Assembly: GCA_003105035.1 (NCBI GenBank)
Contig: PQAL01000018.1
Span: forward strand, 165,407-229,406
Direction: 5' to 3'
DNA length: 64,000 nucleotides
DNA from: Anaerolineales bacterium
Lineage (GTDB): Bacteria > Chloroflexota > Anaerolineae > Anaerolineales > UBA4823
Part shown: piece by piece, positions 54,133 to 63,226 of the stretch
Layout: every line of letters starts with the position of its first letter
Position numbering within the stretch: the stretch's first letter is position 1
Notes under the pieces: model-generated
Database searches by the model: none
What the model was told of the DNA's origin: nothing
The model's input: the letters and a program-made list of their open reading frames with translations, nothing else
Program-made: the position numbers and the translations under genes

Positions 54133-55908
54133 TTGGAAACAGTCGACGATATCATTGAATTGGTTGCAGCGGTTTCCGGCGAGCGGGAGCTTGACCTGGT
54201 TATTTGTGATGTGCAGCTGGTTAATGTTCATTCAAGTGAAATCCAGCCCACCTCGTTAGGGGTATTTAGAGGTCGGATTGTTTCACCGAGTGTTAATCGC
54301 CAGTCAACCGCCAAGCAAATCATCGATGGGAAGGGTTATTTCGCCCTACCCGGATTGATCGACACCCATGTGCACGTTGATTCAACCCTGCTTACCCCAT
54401 CCGCATTGGCTGAGCTAATCGTACCGCATGGGACGACGGCAGTATTTGCTGACCCAATGGAGATTGCCAACGTAGCAGGGATGGCCGGGTTGGAAGCATT
54501 CGTCAAATCTGCGGGTGAGCTTCCATACCATTTCTATGTCGAGGTGCCGTCGCGCGTGCCATCCGCCCCAGGCCTGGAAACAACCGGGGGCAGCCTGGGA
54601 TTTGCAGATACCAAGAAAATGCTGTCCTGGAAAATGACCATCAGCCTGGGGGAGCTGGATCCCTCAAAGGTGCTTGGCAAATTGCCGGAATATTTGATGA
54701 AGGTGGTCGAAGCGCAGGCAGCTGGGAAGATTGCCAACGGTCACACGGCAGGGTTATCCGGGGAAGACCTGGCAGCTTACGCTTGCGCATGCATTGCTGA
54801 CGACCATGAGTGTATATCATACGATGAGGCCAGGGAAAGGCTGGCGTTGGGCATGGCAATCCTGGTGCGGGAGGGGAGCACTGAACGCAACCTGGAAGCG
54901 CTGGTTGGTGGGCTGGTCAGGGCAAAAGCAGATACCAGGCACTGGATGATGTGCACGGATGATAAGCACCCCGATGACATCGCCCGGGAAGGCCATATCG
55001 ACCACATGCTGCGGAAAGCCATATCCATCGGGCTGAAACCGGTGCGGGCGATCCAGATGGCGACGATCAACGCGGCGACTCACTTCCGCCTGGAGCATAA
55101 TATCGGCAGCCTGACTCCAGGGAGATGGGCAGACATCATTCTCACCAAGAATCTTACCGACCTGCGACCAGACAAAGTCTTCTTCAAGGGGGAGCTGGTG
55201 GCTGAAGGTGGTCGGATGACCCGCGCGATCCATCCATCTCCATTCCCAAATTGGCTGCGCCAAACGGTAAAGATCACCCACGGTCGGCAGGCTGAAGATT
55301 TCCACCTACATGAAGATGGCTCATCAGTGGACGCCTGGTTGATCAAGATATTTCCTGACCAGATCGTTAACAAAAGAGAAATAATCACTCTTGAAGTAGT
55401 CGATGGTTATGTTCGTGCTGATTTTGAAAGGGATGTACTTAAACTGGCAGTGGTCGAACGTTATGGAAAGAATGGGAATATCGGAATCACATTCGTTAAT
55501 GGTTTTAACCTAAAAATGGGGGCTCTGGCATCCTCTGTGTCGCACGATCACCACAATATCGTGGTCGTAGGTGCTGATGATGCCTCCATGGCGTGCTGTG
55601 TGAGGGCAATCGAGCGCCAGCAAGGTGGACTAGTGGCGTGCAAAGGGGAAGAAGTCCTGGCTGAGCTGCCCCTACCCATTGGTGGATTAATGAGCGATCA
55701 TAAAGCCGGATGGGTGATCGAAGCCTTACAAAAAATGAACCAGGCAGCCTATGATCTTGGGTGCAGGCTGCCTGCACCTTTTATGAGCCTGTCATTCATC
55801 TCCTTGCCGACCGTTCCTGAGCTCGGTCTGACTGACATGGGCCTGGTGGATGTGCATGAGCATAGGATTATCGCTCCATTCCTGCACCCCAAGAAAATGG
55901 CCAGGTGA
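54133..55908 (+). CDS. Adenine deaminase family protein with altered DPHEI motif
   Basis: A 591-residue protein of the Ade family, which converts adenine to hypoxanthine and ammonia. Conserved parts: PGLIDTHVHVDST (HxH), ANGHTAGLSGEDLAAY, DDHECISYDEA, MAILVREGSTERNLEAL, CTDDKHPDDIAREGHIDH, MATINAATHF and the long C-terminal domain (SVSHDHHNIVVVGADD). One striking change: the family motif ADPHEIANV reads ADPMEIANV here, with Met for His. Some amidohydrolases of this family act on N6-methyladenine or related bases, so a shifted substrate is possible. It starts at TTG, with a weak ribosome site, behind the MttB-type gene. Confidence 0.9.
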   Translation: METVDDIIELVAAVSGERELDLVICDVQLVNVHSSEIQPTSLGVFRGRIVSPSVNRQSTAKQIIDGKGYFALPGLIDTHVHVDSTLLTPSALAELIVPHGTTAVFADPMEIANVAGMAGLEAFVKSAGELPYHFYVEVPSRVPSAPGLETTGGSLGFADTKKMLSWKMTISLGELDPSKVLGKLPEYLMKVVEAQAAGKIANGHTAGLSGEDLAAYACACIADDHECISYDEARERLALGMAILVREGSTERNLEALVGGLVRAKADTRHWMMCTDDKHPDDIAREGHIDHMLRKAISIGLKPVRAIQMATINAATHFRLEHNIGSLTPGRWADIILTKNLTDLRPDKVFFKGELVAEGGRMTRAIHPSPFPNWLRQTVKITHGRQAEDFHLHEDGSSVDAWLIKIFPDQIVNKREIITLEVVDGYVRADFERDVLKLAVVERYGKNGNIGITFVNGFNLKMGALASSVSHDHHNIVVVGADDASMACCVRAIERQQGGLVACKGEEVLAELPLPIGGLMSDHKAGWVIEALQKMNQAAYDLGCRLPAPFMSLSFISLPTVPELGLTDMGLVDVHEHRIIAPFLHPKKMAR

Positions 55909-56011
55909 TTATCTCTTTTCAAAAGCAGTGATGGATGATTAGTGAGCCTTGAGAACTCTATCAATCGAGGAATCTGCAATAAATACAAATCGAAGAAAGA
56001 GCAGGTAAATC

Positions 56012-56653
56012 ATGGACAGTGAATACCAATCCCTCTCTGAAGCAATTCACGCCGGTGATAAAGAAAGCGGGATCAAAGAAGCCTTGGCATTGGTGAATCG
56101 TGGGAAAAAGGTCCCTCAGATTTTCATTGAGTGTATCGAGCCGACCCTGGTAGAAGTAGGCGATCAGTTTAGCCGGCTGGATATCTTTTTGCCGGAGTTG
56201 ATGAACTCCGCTTCCACAACCAAGGCGATCCAGGAGGTGCTGTTGCCCTACCTGGCGGATGAGCCATCGCAGTCTAGGAAGGGGAGGATTGTAATCTGCA
56301 CTGTCTCAGGTGATCTGCACGATATTGGAAAAAATATTGTCAAAACCATGCTTGAAGTAAACGGCTTCGAGCTGAGGGATCTGGGCGTGGATGTCCCTGC
56401 CGCGAGCGTGATCAAGGCTGCTGTGGAGTTTAATGCTGATATCATTGCTCTCTCGGCGTTGATGCTGCCATCATTACCTTCGATGAAGGACGTGATTGAT
56501 ATCCTGCGTGAGAACGAGAAGTACAAGGGCCGCTTCAAGGTGATCGTGGGCGGCGGACCGGTGAGCCAGGATTGGGCCGATAAGGCAGGTGCGAATGCCT
56601 ATGGCGATAACGCCATTGAGGCAGTCAAGGTTGCCCACGCATTATTTACGTAA
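56012..56653 (+). CDS. Corrinoid (B12-binding) protein of the transporter operon
   Basis: A 213-residue methyl-carrier protein: helical cap with LDIFLPELMNSAS, then the cobalamin domain with SGDLHDIGKN (His103 as lower ligand), LRDLGVDVPAASV, LSALMLPSLPSMKDVI and VIVGGGPVSQDWA. It likely accepts methyl groups from the MttB-type enzyme two genes upstream. About 100 bases separate it from the adenine-deaminase homologue. Its 3' end overlaps the convergent MttB-type gene by 8 bases, so stop codons of opposing genes interlock. Confidence 0.94.
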   Translation: MDSEYQSLSEAIHAGDKESGIKEALALVNRGKKVPQIFIECIEPTLVEVGDQFSRLDIFLPELMNSASTTKAIQEVLLPYLADEPSQSRKGRIVICTVSGDLHDIGKNIVKTMLEVNGFELRDLGVDVPAASVIKAAVEFNADIIALSALMLPSLPSMKDVIDILRENEKYKGRFKVIVGGGPVSQDWADKAGANAYGDNAIEAVKVAHALFT

Positions 56654-58025
56654 CCGGCAAACCCCAGTTGGAGACTTGTTCCAGGACATCGTCGTAAATT
56701 GCCAGCCATTCCGAGGTTGGCTGGATTGTATCCCGTTCATAGACCTCCTGGAAAGGTCGGCCGAATGGTTTCTTATCCTGTAAATCCTCATAATTTTCAA
56801 GGGCTTGTTTGACGATCTCATCCGCCTGTTCGCGATTCAGCTGAGCAGCGGCTTGGGCTACTTTCCCATTAAAGCGCGCCTCCAGGCCTGAGACATGGTC
56901 TTGTACGGTACCGCAGGCAGAGCGCGGACCTAAGATGCGGCTGATACCGGAGGCTGTGCAGAGTGTGGTGAATGCAGCACACTCATAGAGCAGGGTCTTG
57001 GTTCCTGGCCCACCCACCGGGGAAACGGTCATATTGGTCATCAGATGGCTGTTGCGTGCCAGGGCTTGCAGTGCCAGACTGGTGGCCTGCATGATCTCCC
57101 GGCTGGTGTCATTGAAGTTGAACGGGTGAGTGGGGGATGATCCGTGACAGACGGCCATGAAGGCCAGGTTAAGTGCGACCATCTCGGCAGTCAGGAGCAC
57201 AGCAATACCTTCGCTCCCGCCACCCAACCCGCCGTAAATAGGGTTGGCGAACGGGTCGATGATTCCATTTTGGTAGATCACATGCGCCACTTTGTTGAGC
57301 TGCTCAAAATTTATTTTCAGCTCACTGATCATGCCCAGGGTATGCATGTCCGTTGGACGATAGCCTCCACGACTGATCGCAGAAAGGAAACCGACATCGC
57401 TAATGCTGATCTGAACACAGTTGATGGCCATACCAGGGCGGTTAGCTTTTTGGAGCACATGCATCATCTGGTCGCATTCCTGCCAGGCAGCCATGATTTC
57501 TAGGGGCGAGCGCGTTCGAATATCGCTTCCATTGGTTGTACTCAGTGTTCCGGGGCAGACCACGTCCACACCTGGTTCTTGGACGTAGCTCAACATAACC
57601 GGAATGAACAGCCCTTCACTAATTGGTGTGCCGACCGGCCCACCCATGTTGAGTGGTGGGCGGGTCTCGCCAATCGTGCGGTACTTTTCATGTACCGCAT
57701 CATCGCCCGCTCCCAGGATTACCTCCTGGGGGGCTTCTGACAGGATATGCTCGATCTCAGCCCGGTTGAACTGGATAATCCGGCCGGTATCGAGGCAGTA
57801 GATGCCGCTGCTTGCCAGGAAATCCAGGGCTGCCTCCCATACCCGGTCAGCCAGCTCGTTGTCAAGGTTGACCACGTGCGAGCGATCCAGACGAATACCA
57901 TACTGCTTGACCACCTGACGGAGACCCAGGGTGACATGCTCGCGATCGAACTGCTCCTCATCTACAATGGGACCTCTCAAGCTGCGTTGAATAACATCCA
58001 TTATTCGAAGGGTATTTATCATCAT
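56646..58025 (-). CDS. MttB-superfamily corrinoid methyltransferase, last gene of the GntR-led operon
   Basis: A 459-residue MttB-family protein, no amber codon. Blocks NMGGPVGTPISEGLFI, SPLEIMAAWQECDQ, ISDVGFLSAISRGGYRPTD and GGLGGGSEGIAVL make it the partner paralogue of the enzyme at 46034-47410. The ATG at 58025 is one of two adjacent ATGs behind AAGG. It lies 60 bases after a corrinoid protein gene, its likely methyl acceptor. Confidence 0.92.
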   Translation of the reverse strand: MMINTLRIMDVIQRSLRGPIVDEEQFDREHVTLGLRQVVKQYGIRLDRSHVVNLDNELADRVWEAALDFLASSGIYCLDTGRIIQFNRAEIEHILSEAPQEVILGAGDDAVHEKYRTIGETRPPLNMGGPVGTPISEGLFIPVMLSYVQEPGVDVVCPGTLSTTNGSDIRTRSPLEIMAAWQECDQMMHVLQKANRPGMAINCVQISISDVGFLSAISRGGYRPTDMHTLGMISELKINFEQLNKVAHVIYQNGIIDPFANPIYGGLGGGSEGIAVLLTAEMVALNLAFMAVCHGSSPTHPFNFNDTSREIMQATSLALQALARNSHLMTNMTVSPVGGPGTKTLLYECAAFTTLCTASGISRILGPRSACGTVQDHVSGLEARFNGKVAQAAAQLNREQADEIVKQALENYEDLQDKKPFGRPFQEVYERDTIQPTSEWLAIYDDVLEQVSNWGLPVT

Positions 58026-58085
58026 TATTGCCTTGTCTGCGGGATGTTATCCCGGATAGGATAAGAAAAATCTCCGAGTAGATAG

Positions 58086-58754
58086 CTATATTGACGATGG
58101 CTGGTCGAGCAAGCGCTTACATAAGTCAACCGCCGAGGCCGCATCAGGTGCGTAACCATCTGCGCCAATCTCGTCTGCCCAGGTTTGGTTAGTGGCACCT
58201 CCACCAATGATGAGCTTGACCTGATGGCGCAATCCTACCTCTGAGAATAGGTGGATCGTCCTCTTCTGGGCAGGCAAGGCGGTGGTCATCAGAGCGGATA
58301 AGCCAACAATATCGGCTTTTTCCTTCTGGGCAGCCTCGAGGAAAGCGCTAGCCGCTACATCACGTCCGAGGTCGATTACCCTGAAACCGTGCGATTTTAG
58401 CAAGATGCACAGGATGTTCCGTCCGATGTCGTGGATATCTCCCTCGACCTGCCCCAGGACGATCGTGCCAAATGAGAGGCTTTCCTTGCCAGCTTTCAGC
58501 ATTGCTTCTTCCAAAAGTGCCGTCACACGCTCGGCGGCTTCACCAGCCATCATCAGCTCGGGCAGGTAAATCTCAAAATCCTGAAACTTTTGGCCCACAT
58601 CGGTCAGGGTGGGAACGAGGGCTTGCTGTACCAGCGCAAGAGGCTCAATGCCATTCTCCAATATTTGCCTGGCAACGGCTTCAGCCTGGTCGCTATCTCC
58701 TACCCGCAAGGCTGTGTCGAGTTTTTCACGCAGATCAGAGGGAATGATTGTCAT
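58086..58754 (-). CDS. Corrinoid (B12-binding) protein of the GntR-led operon
   Basis: About 222 residues with the same two-domain layout: cap with FEIYLPELMMAGEAAER, and cobalamin domain with GDIHDIGRN (His108), VIDLGRDVAASAF, LSALMTTALPAQKRTI and LIIGGGATNQTWADEIG. I choose ATG 58754, which has AAAGG 6 bases upstream; the longer frame begins 8 codons earlier inside the MttB-type gene. Either way it overlaps that gene's 3' end, and it serves one or more of the four MttB-type proteins encoded around it. Confidence 0.94.
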   Translation of the reverse strand: MTIIPSDLREKLDTALRVGDSDQAEAVARQILENGIEPLALVQQALVPTLTDVGQKFQDFEIYLPELMMAGEAAERVTALLEEAMLKAGKESLSFGTIVLGQVEGDIHDIGRNILCILLKSHGFRVIDLGRDVAASAFLEAAQKEKADIVGLSALMTTALPAQKRTIHLFSEVGLRHQVKLIIGGGATNQTWADEIGADGYAPDAASAVDLCKRLLDQPSSI

Positions 58755-60144
58755 GTTGTACCTTTCTCCGGACTCCATTAATATCCAGACCCATGCGGGT
58801 CAGCTCCTGACAGACCTGGTAGTAGATACCCAGCCACTCCTCTCCAGGCTCGAGGGTGTCGGTGTTATAGAGCTCTGGGAAGGCCTTACCGGGTTTTGGA
58901 TTTGCCAGGCTGTGTTCGTAATGTGTTAGGCAATCCAGCACATAGCTGTTCGACTGCTCGCGTGTCAGCCCAAGGGTAGCGTTGGCTACCTGGGCTTGGA
59001 AACGGGCTTCAAGCCCGCTGGTGTGGTCAGTTTTGGTGCCACAGGTTGCTCCCACGCCGTGCTGGTTCATTCCACTGACTGCGCCGACAATGGCACCAGC
59101 TGCTACTTCCCACAAAACCTCGCTCGTCCCCAGACCTGAGCGGGTGTATAGGTCATTCACACACACCATGGGGGTGTTGCGCGCCAGTGCCTGGCCTGCC
59201 ATTGATTGGATCCACAAGCCCAACCTGTCGGTGTTGTGCGACCATTGAAGATTCATGTGGCCCATGAAGTGATAAGACACGCGATAACACACTGCGCCAA
59301 GGATATGGCTGGCAACGGTTACAACCGCCGTACCTTCAGCACCACCACCCAGCCCGCCCACCAGGGGGGTCATCAGGTCTACGATGTGCATCCCGATACT
59401 TTGCATGTATGCAACTCGTGAAAGCTGGTCGTAATTCGTCTTCAGCTCAGGCAGCTGAGATACCAGCAACCCATCCGATGTGCGCAATCCAGATTGGGGA
59501 TCGAAGGTTGCCATTTTCCCGGCGCAGGTGAGAGGCACAGCTACGTCTTCGATGTGCATGCCCGGTCTGCCAGCCTGGCTAACGGCTTGGCGTGCAACAG
59601 CAGCTTCCTTGCGCGAAGCCAGGATTTCGCTTGGGGACCCTGCAACGATCAGCCGTCCAAAATAGGTAGATAAAGATCCGGCACCCAGGCAGTCCACCCA
59701 TGTCTCCTGCGCACAGGACTGCAAGATCAGTGGATGATATTTCTCGCTTGTAGGAGTGCCGGTTGGCCCACTGTGCATACGGCAGGGCTCAAAGCTCTCG
59801 ACTTCACGGTGGCGTTCAACCACCGCGTCTTTGCCACATCCCAGGATAACCTCTGCTGGAGCACCTGCAATGGTTGCCTCGACTTCTTCCCGTGTGAATG
59901 TAATCCGCCGCTCGGTGGACTGATTGTAGACCCCCATCTCGAGGAACAGTTCCAGTCCGGCTTGATACAGGCGATCCGCCATGGGGTCATCGGATGGTAC
60001 CAGCACCTGCTTATCAAATTTCAGGGCGTGTTTTTTAACCAACTCAGCGGTCTTGCGTGCCAGAGCCATGTCAAAGGCCTGCTCTTTCATGAATTGGCCG
60101 TTTTCTGATCTGTTAACGATTTCGGGTAAGTAGTTGTTATGCAT
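58735..60144 (-). CDS. MttB-superfamily corrinoid methyltransferase, tandem copy B
   Basis: A 469-residue MttB-family enzyme, no amber codon. Its start MHNNYLPEIVNRSENGQFMK is almost the same as that of the upstream neighbour (MHNNRLPLILDRSENG), and the match continues: VPLTCAGKMATFDPQSGLRT, SRVAYMQSIGMHIVDLMTPL, GGLGGGAEGTAVVTVASHI, MNLQWSHNTDRLGLWI. The two are a recent-looking tandem duplication of equal length. The start is ATG 60144, 48 bases from the neighbour's stop. Confidence 0.93.
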   Translation of the reverse strand: MHNNYLPEIVNRSENGQFMKEQAFDMALARKTAELVKKHALKFDKQVLVPSDDPMADRLYQAGLELFLEMGVYNQSTERRITFTREEVEATIAGAPAEVILGCGKDAVVERHREVESFEPCRMHSGPTGTPTSEKYHPLILQSCAQETWVDCLGAGSLSTYFGRLIVAGSPSEILASRKEAAVARQAVSQAGRPGMHIEDVAVPLTCAGKMATFDPQSGLRTSDGLLVSQLPELKTNYDQLSRVAYMQSIGMHIVDLMTPLVGGLGGGAEGTAVVTVASHILGAVCYRVSYHFMGHMNLQWSHNTDRLGLWIQSMAGQALARNTPMVCVNDLYTRSGLGTSEVLWEVAAGAIVGAVSGMNQHGVGATCGTKTDHTSGLEARFQAQVANATLGLTREQSNSYVLDCLTHYEHSLANPKPGKAFPELYNTDTLEPGEEWLGIYYQVCQELTRMGLDINGVRRKVQHDNHSL

Positions 60145-60192
60145 AGGGGTGCAGATGTTCCCAATATTTTTTAGATAATTGCACTGCGCGAT

Positions 60193-61602
60193 TCATGCGA
60201 ATTTGGAGACCTTGCGAGCCCTTTTCCAGGCGCCTTCCATATCCAGGCCGAATTCGATCAGCTTTTCCCGTACCTGCTGGTAAGTTGATAACCATGCTTC
60301 GCCTGGTTCAACCGAGTCGGTGTTATATAGTTCGGGGAAAGGTTTCCCTGGGTTGGGATGATCCATGCTTTTCTCATAAAACTCAAGGCACCTGAGCACG
60401 CACACATTTGCTTCCTGGCGTTTCAAGGCAAGGGCGGCATGGCTTACCTCCGCGTTGAAGCGCGCTTCCAGCCCGCTGGTGTGGTCAGTCTCCTTACCGC
60501 CAGTGGTGCCAATACCCATCTGGTGGACTCCACACGGGGTGCAAGCGATTGCGCAGGCGGCTACTTCCCACAGCAGCTCTGCAGTTCCAAGTCCGTTGCG
60601 GGTGTAAATGGCATTGGTGGTGATCATGGGGGTATTGCGGGCAATTGCTTGCCCGACCATGGCATAGATCCACAATCCCATGCGGTCGGTATTGTGGGAC
60701 CAGCGCAGGCTCATGTGACCCATGTCGTGATAGGCTGCGCTATAGCATACCGCCCCCATGATATGGCTGGCGACTGTGACGACTGCTGTACCCTCTGCCC
60801 CACCTCCTAACCCGCCGATAAGCGGCGTCATCAGGTTGCAAATGTGCATTCCAACGCTCTGCTGGAAGGCTACACGTGACAGCTGGTCATAATTGGTCTT
60901 AAGCTCTGGCATGATAGCTACCAGCATGCTGTCACAAGAGCGCAAACCTGTATCGGGGTCGTATGCCGACATCTTTCCAGCACAGGTGAGTGGGACAGCG
61001 ACATCGTTGATGCCCATCCCGCCCCGCCCAGCCATCAGGGTGGCTTGCCGGGCAACCATGGCCTGCTTGCGACAGCCGAGGATCTCAGAGGGAGAGCCGG
61101 GAATAATCAGCTGGTTCATATAGGTGGATACAGACCCGCCGCCCAGGACGTCCACCAGTGGCTCTTGGGCACAGCTGAAAAGGATCAATGGATGGTACCG
61201 CTCGGAAGATGGGGTGCCTGTTGGCCCACTATGGACGATACAGGGATCACCCGTTTCGACTTTTCGATGGCGCACCTGGCGTGCATCCTTGCCACTTCCC
61301 ATGGTGATGGTGTCAGGTGCTTCGGCTACAGCAGATTCCACTTCGTCTGTCTTGAATTGGATACATCTCTCAGTCGACTGGTTATAAACACCCTTATCGA
61401 GGAATAGCTCCAGCCCTGCCTGGTACAGACGGTCAGCCATGTCATCGTCTGATGGGACGACTACAGAACGGTCGAATTTAATGCCATGCTTACGCACGAG
61501 CTCCATCGTCTTGCGCGCCAATGCCAGATCATAGGCAGATTCCTTCATGAAAGGGCCATTTTCAGAGCGATCGAGGATAAGGGGAAGCCGGTTGTTGTGC
61601 AT
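60193..61602 (-). CDS. MttB-superfamily corrinoid methyltransferase, tandem copy A
   Basis: A 469-residue enzyme, paralogue of the next gene along the operon with the same length. Distinct parts: MHSNG-like start MHNNRLPLILDRSENG, CIVHSGPTGTPSSERYHPLI, GRGGMGINDVAVPLTCAGK and SLRWSHNTDRMGLWIYAMVG. No in-frame TAG. AAAGG upstream of the ATG at 61602 is the ribosome site. Two nearly matching copies in tandem suggest either gene-dosage increase or divergence onto related methylated substrates. Confidence 0.93.
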   Translation of the reverse strand: MHNNRLPLILDRSENGPFMKESAYDLALARKTMELVRKHGIKFDRSVVVPSDDDMADRLYQAGLELFLDKGVYNQSTERCIQFKTDEVESAVAEAPDTITMGSGKDARQVRHRKVETGDPCIVHSGPTGTPSSERYHPLILFSCAQEPLVDVLGGGSVSTYMNQLIIPGSPSEILGCRKQAMVARQATLMAGRGGMGINDVAVPLTCAGKMSAYDPDTGLRSCDSMLVAIMPELKTNYDQLSRVAFQQSVGMHICNLMTPLIGGLGGGAEGTAVVTVASHIMGAVCYSAAYHDMGHMSLRWSHNTDRMGLWIYAMVGQAIARNTPMITTNAIYTRNGLGTAELLWEVAACAIACTPCGVHQMGIGTTGGKETDHTSGLEARFNAEVSHAALALKRQEANVCVLRCLEFYEKSMDHPNPGKPFPELYNTDSVEPGEAWLSTYQQVREKLIEFGLDMEGAWKRARKVSKFA

Positions 61603-61657
61603 GTATCACCTTTCTATAAAGGTACAGGATAGTTGTGGATCATTATTGCCGCCCATT

Positions 61658-63088
61658 TCAATGCCTGATTTTCTCTTTTTCAGCTGCCTGGAGGATTTTG
61701 TCCAGCTCGCGGTCTGATTCAGGAGGAAGGGGATTGGGTTGGTGGGTTTCCATCAAGCGTCGAGCAACTTCTGCAGCCCGCTCCACGATCCCACGACTAC
61801 CGCCATCCACCCAGGCTTTATAATTCTCCCGCACGATCACATCCGAGAGAATATATTCCTCCTGCCAGTGGGAGCGGGTATGCTTGGTTTTTAGATAATT
61901 GCCTGGAGGTGGACCGATTTGCTTGATCAGGTCAATGGCTAGGTGTTCTTCATCAATTTTGATACCATCCAGAACTTTTCCCACCATTCGACAGACTTCG
62001 TGATCGATAATCATCTGCACCGGTGAATGCGAACCTTCGTTATCCAAGCCACCCAGCGGCATGATGTAGTTCACCCCAGCAGTGGCACATAGGTAGGTCT
62101 GCAAGTGCTTTTCAAAGATTGCCTGGGGATCTGGAATCTTGGCATCAGTCATGGGATAAAAAACCCCCGATGGCATACCATAATACTTGGCAAGTTGAGC
62201 TGTTGCCACACCCATGAGTCCCACTTCCACTGCACCGCTGGCCATGCTGCCATAGCGCATGTCCATGGGGGTTGAGTATCCCATGTACATTACGCCACAG
62301 CCCGGATTGACCAGTTGCGCCAACACGGTTCCTCCCAAGATCTCAGCATTCTGAAGCACAAGTGTGCCAGCCATGGTTGCCGGACCCGTTGCTCCCTTTG
62401 AAGGACCGCTTAGAATAAGTTGTGGATTGCCCGATTCAGCGTAGTCGATTATACCTTGAGCCTGGTCGGCTGGTATGGCAAGTGGGGAAGAGATGCATAT
62501 GCCTCCCAAGGTTTGCTGATTGGTGACTGCCACCATTTGCACCAGCCATTTCGAGCTGCCACCGAATGCGGTGCCCATGATCGTTTTATCAGTATTACGC
62601 AGCTCGGTGGCGTGCACCCACTCCAGCTCAACCTGGGGAGGCTTATCTCCCAGGTGGGCTACAGGCTGGCATAACGTGTGAACCAGGGGCAGTGCATCAC
62701 AAAGGCGCACAAGCCTGGCGCATTCGTCTACCGTGGCTTCATGGCGTTCCATGGTGTCGATGTCAAGCCAGGTAAATCCTGGGAAGGAAGCAAAATATAC
62801 GGTTTCTCCACCCAGATCGAGGCTCAGCTCAGGATTTCGGGCCTTGAGCAAAAACCTCTCCGGACATTGTTGGATAGCCCAGTCCACAATTGCCTGAGGG
62901 AATCTCACCCGGCGGATGTCATGGTCTACCTCGCATCCACCTTCCTCAAGGATGCATAAGGCACGTTCATGTACGACGGTCATCCCAGTTTCTGCCAGTA
63001 CATCAAGGGAACCTTGATGGATCCTTTCAATTTCATCCTTTGAAAGGATCTCGTAGGGTTTTTTGCATTTAAATCCATTGAGTGGCAT
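61658..63088 (-). CDS. MttB-superfamily methyltransferase, divergent member
   Basis: A 476-residue family member unlike the other six. It opens MPLNGFKCKKPYEILSKDEI with LDVLAETGMTVVHERALCIL, the style of the classic trimethylamine-type branch, and holds VYFASFPGFTWLDIDTMERH, ELRNTDKTIMGTAFGG, LVNPGCGVMYMGYSTPMDMR and a final MPLGGLDNEGSHSPVQMIID. There is no in-frame amber codon, so pyrrolysine is absent. It is the first catalytic gene behind the GntR regulator and may handle a different methyl donor from the paralogous pairs. Confidence 0.92.
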   Translation of the reverse strand: MPLNGFKCKKPYEILSKDEIERIHQGSLDVLAETGMTVVHERALCILEEGGCEVDHDIRRVRFPQAIVDWAIQQCPERFLLKARNPELSLDLGGETVYFASFPGFTWLDIDTMERHEATVDECARLVRLCDALPLVHTLCQPVAHLGDKPPQVELEWVHATELRNTDKTIMGTAFGGSSKWLVQMVAVTNQQTLGGICISSPLAIPADQAQGIIDYAESGNPQLILSGPSKGATGPATMAGTLVLQNAEILGGTVLAQLVNPGCGVMYMGYSTPMDMRYGSMASGAVEVGLMGVATAQLAKYYGMPSGVFYPMTDAKIPDPQAIFEKHLQTYLCATAGVNYIMPLGGLDNEGSHSPVQMIIDHEVCRMVGKVLDGIKIDEEHLAIDLIKQIGPPPGNYLKTKHTRSHWQEEYILSDVIVRENYKAWVDGGSRGIVERAAEVARRLMETHQPNPLPPESDRELDKILQAAEKEKIRH

Positions 63089-63226
63089 CGTGGGATCCTC
63101 GCGTTATGAGTTGAATTGGGTAGGCAAGTTTTCTGTTGACAGGATTACCTGTGTTGATGGGGATCATCACAATCACGGATTGATCTGCTCAATAACCTTC
63201 GCGGATAGGAAACCGGCAAAGAAAAC

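Noticed and set aside
36295..63088. Pyrrolysine-type MttB genes
   Set aside because: All seven frames run full length without an in-frame TAG, so amber read-through need not be invoked.
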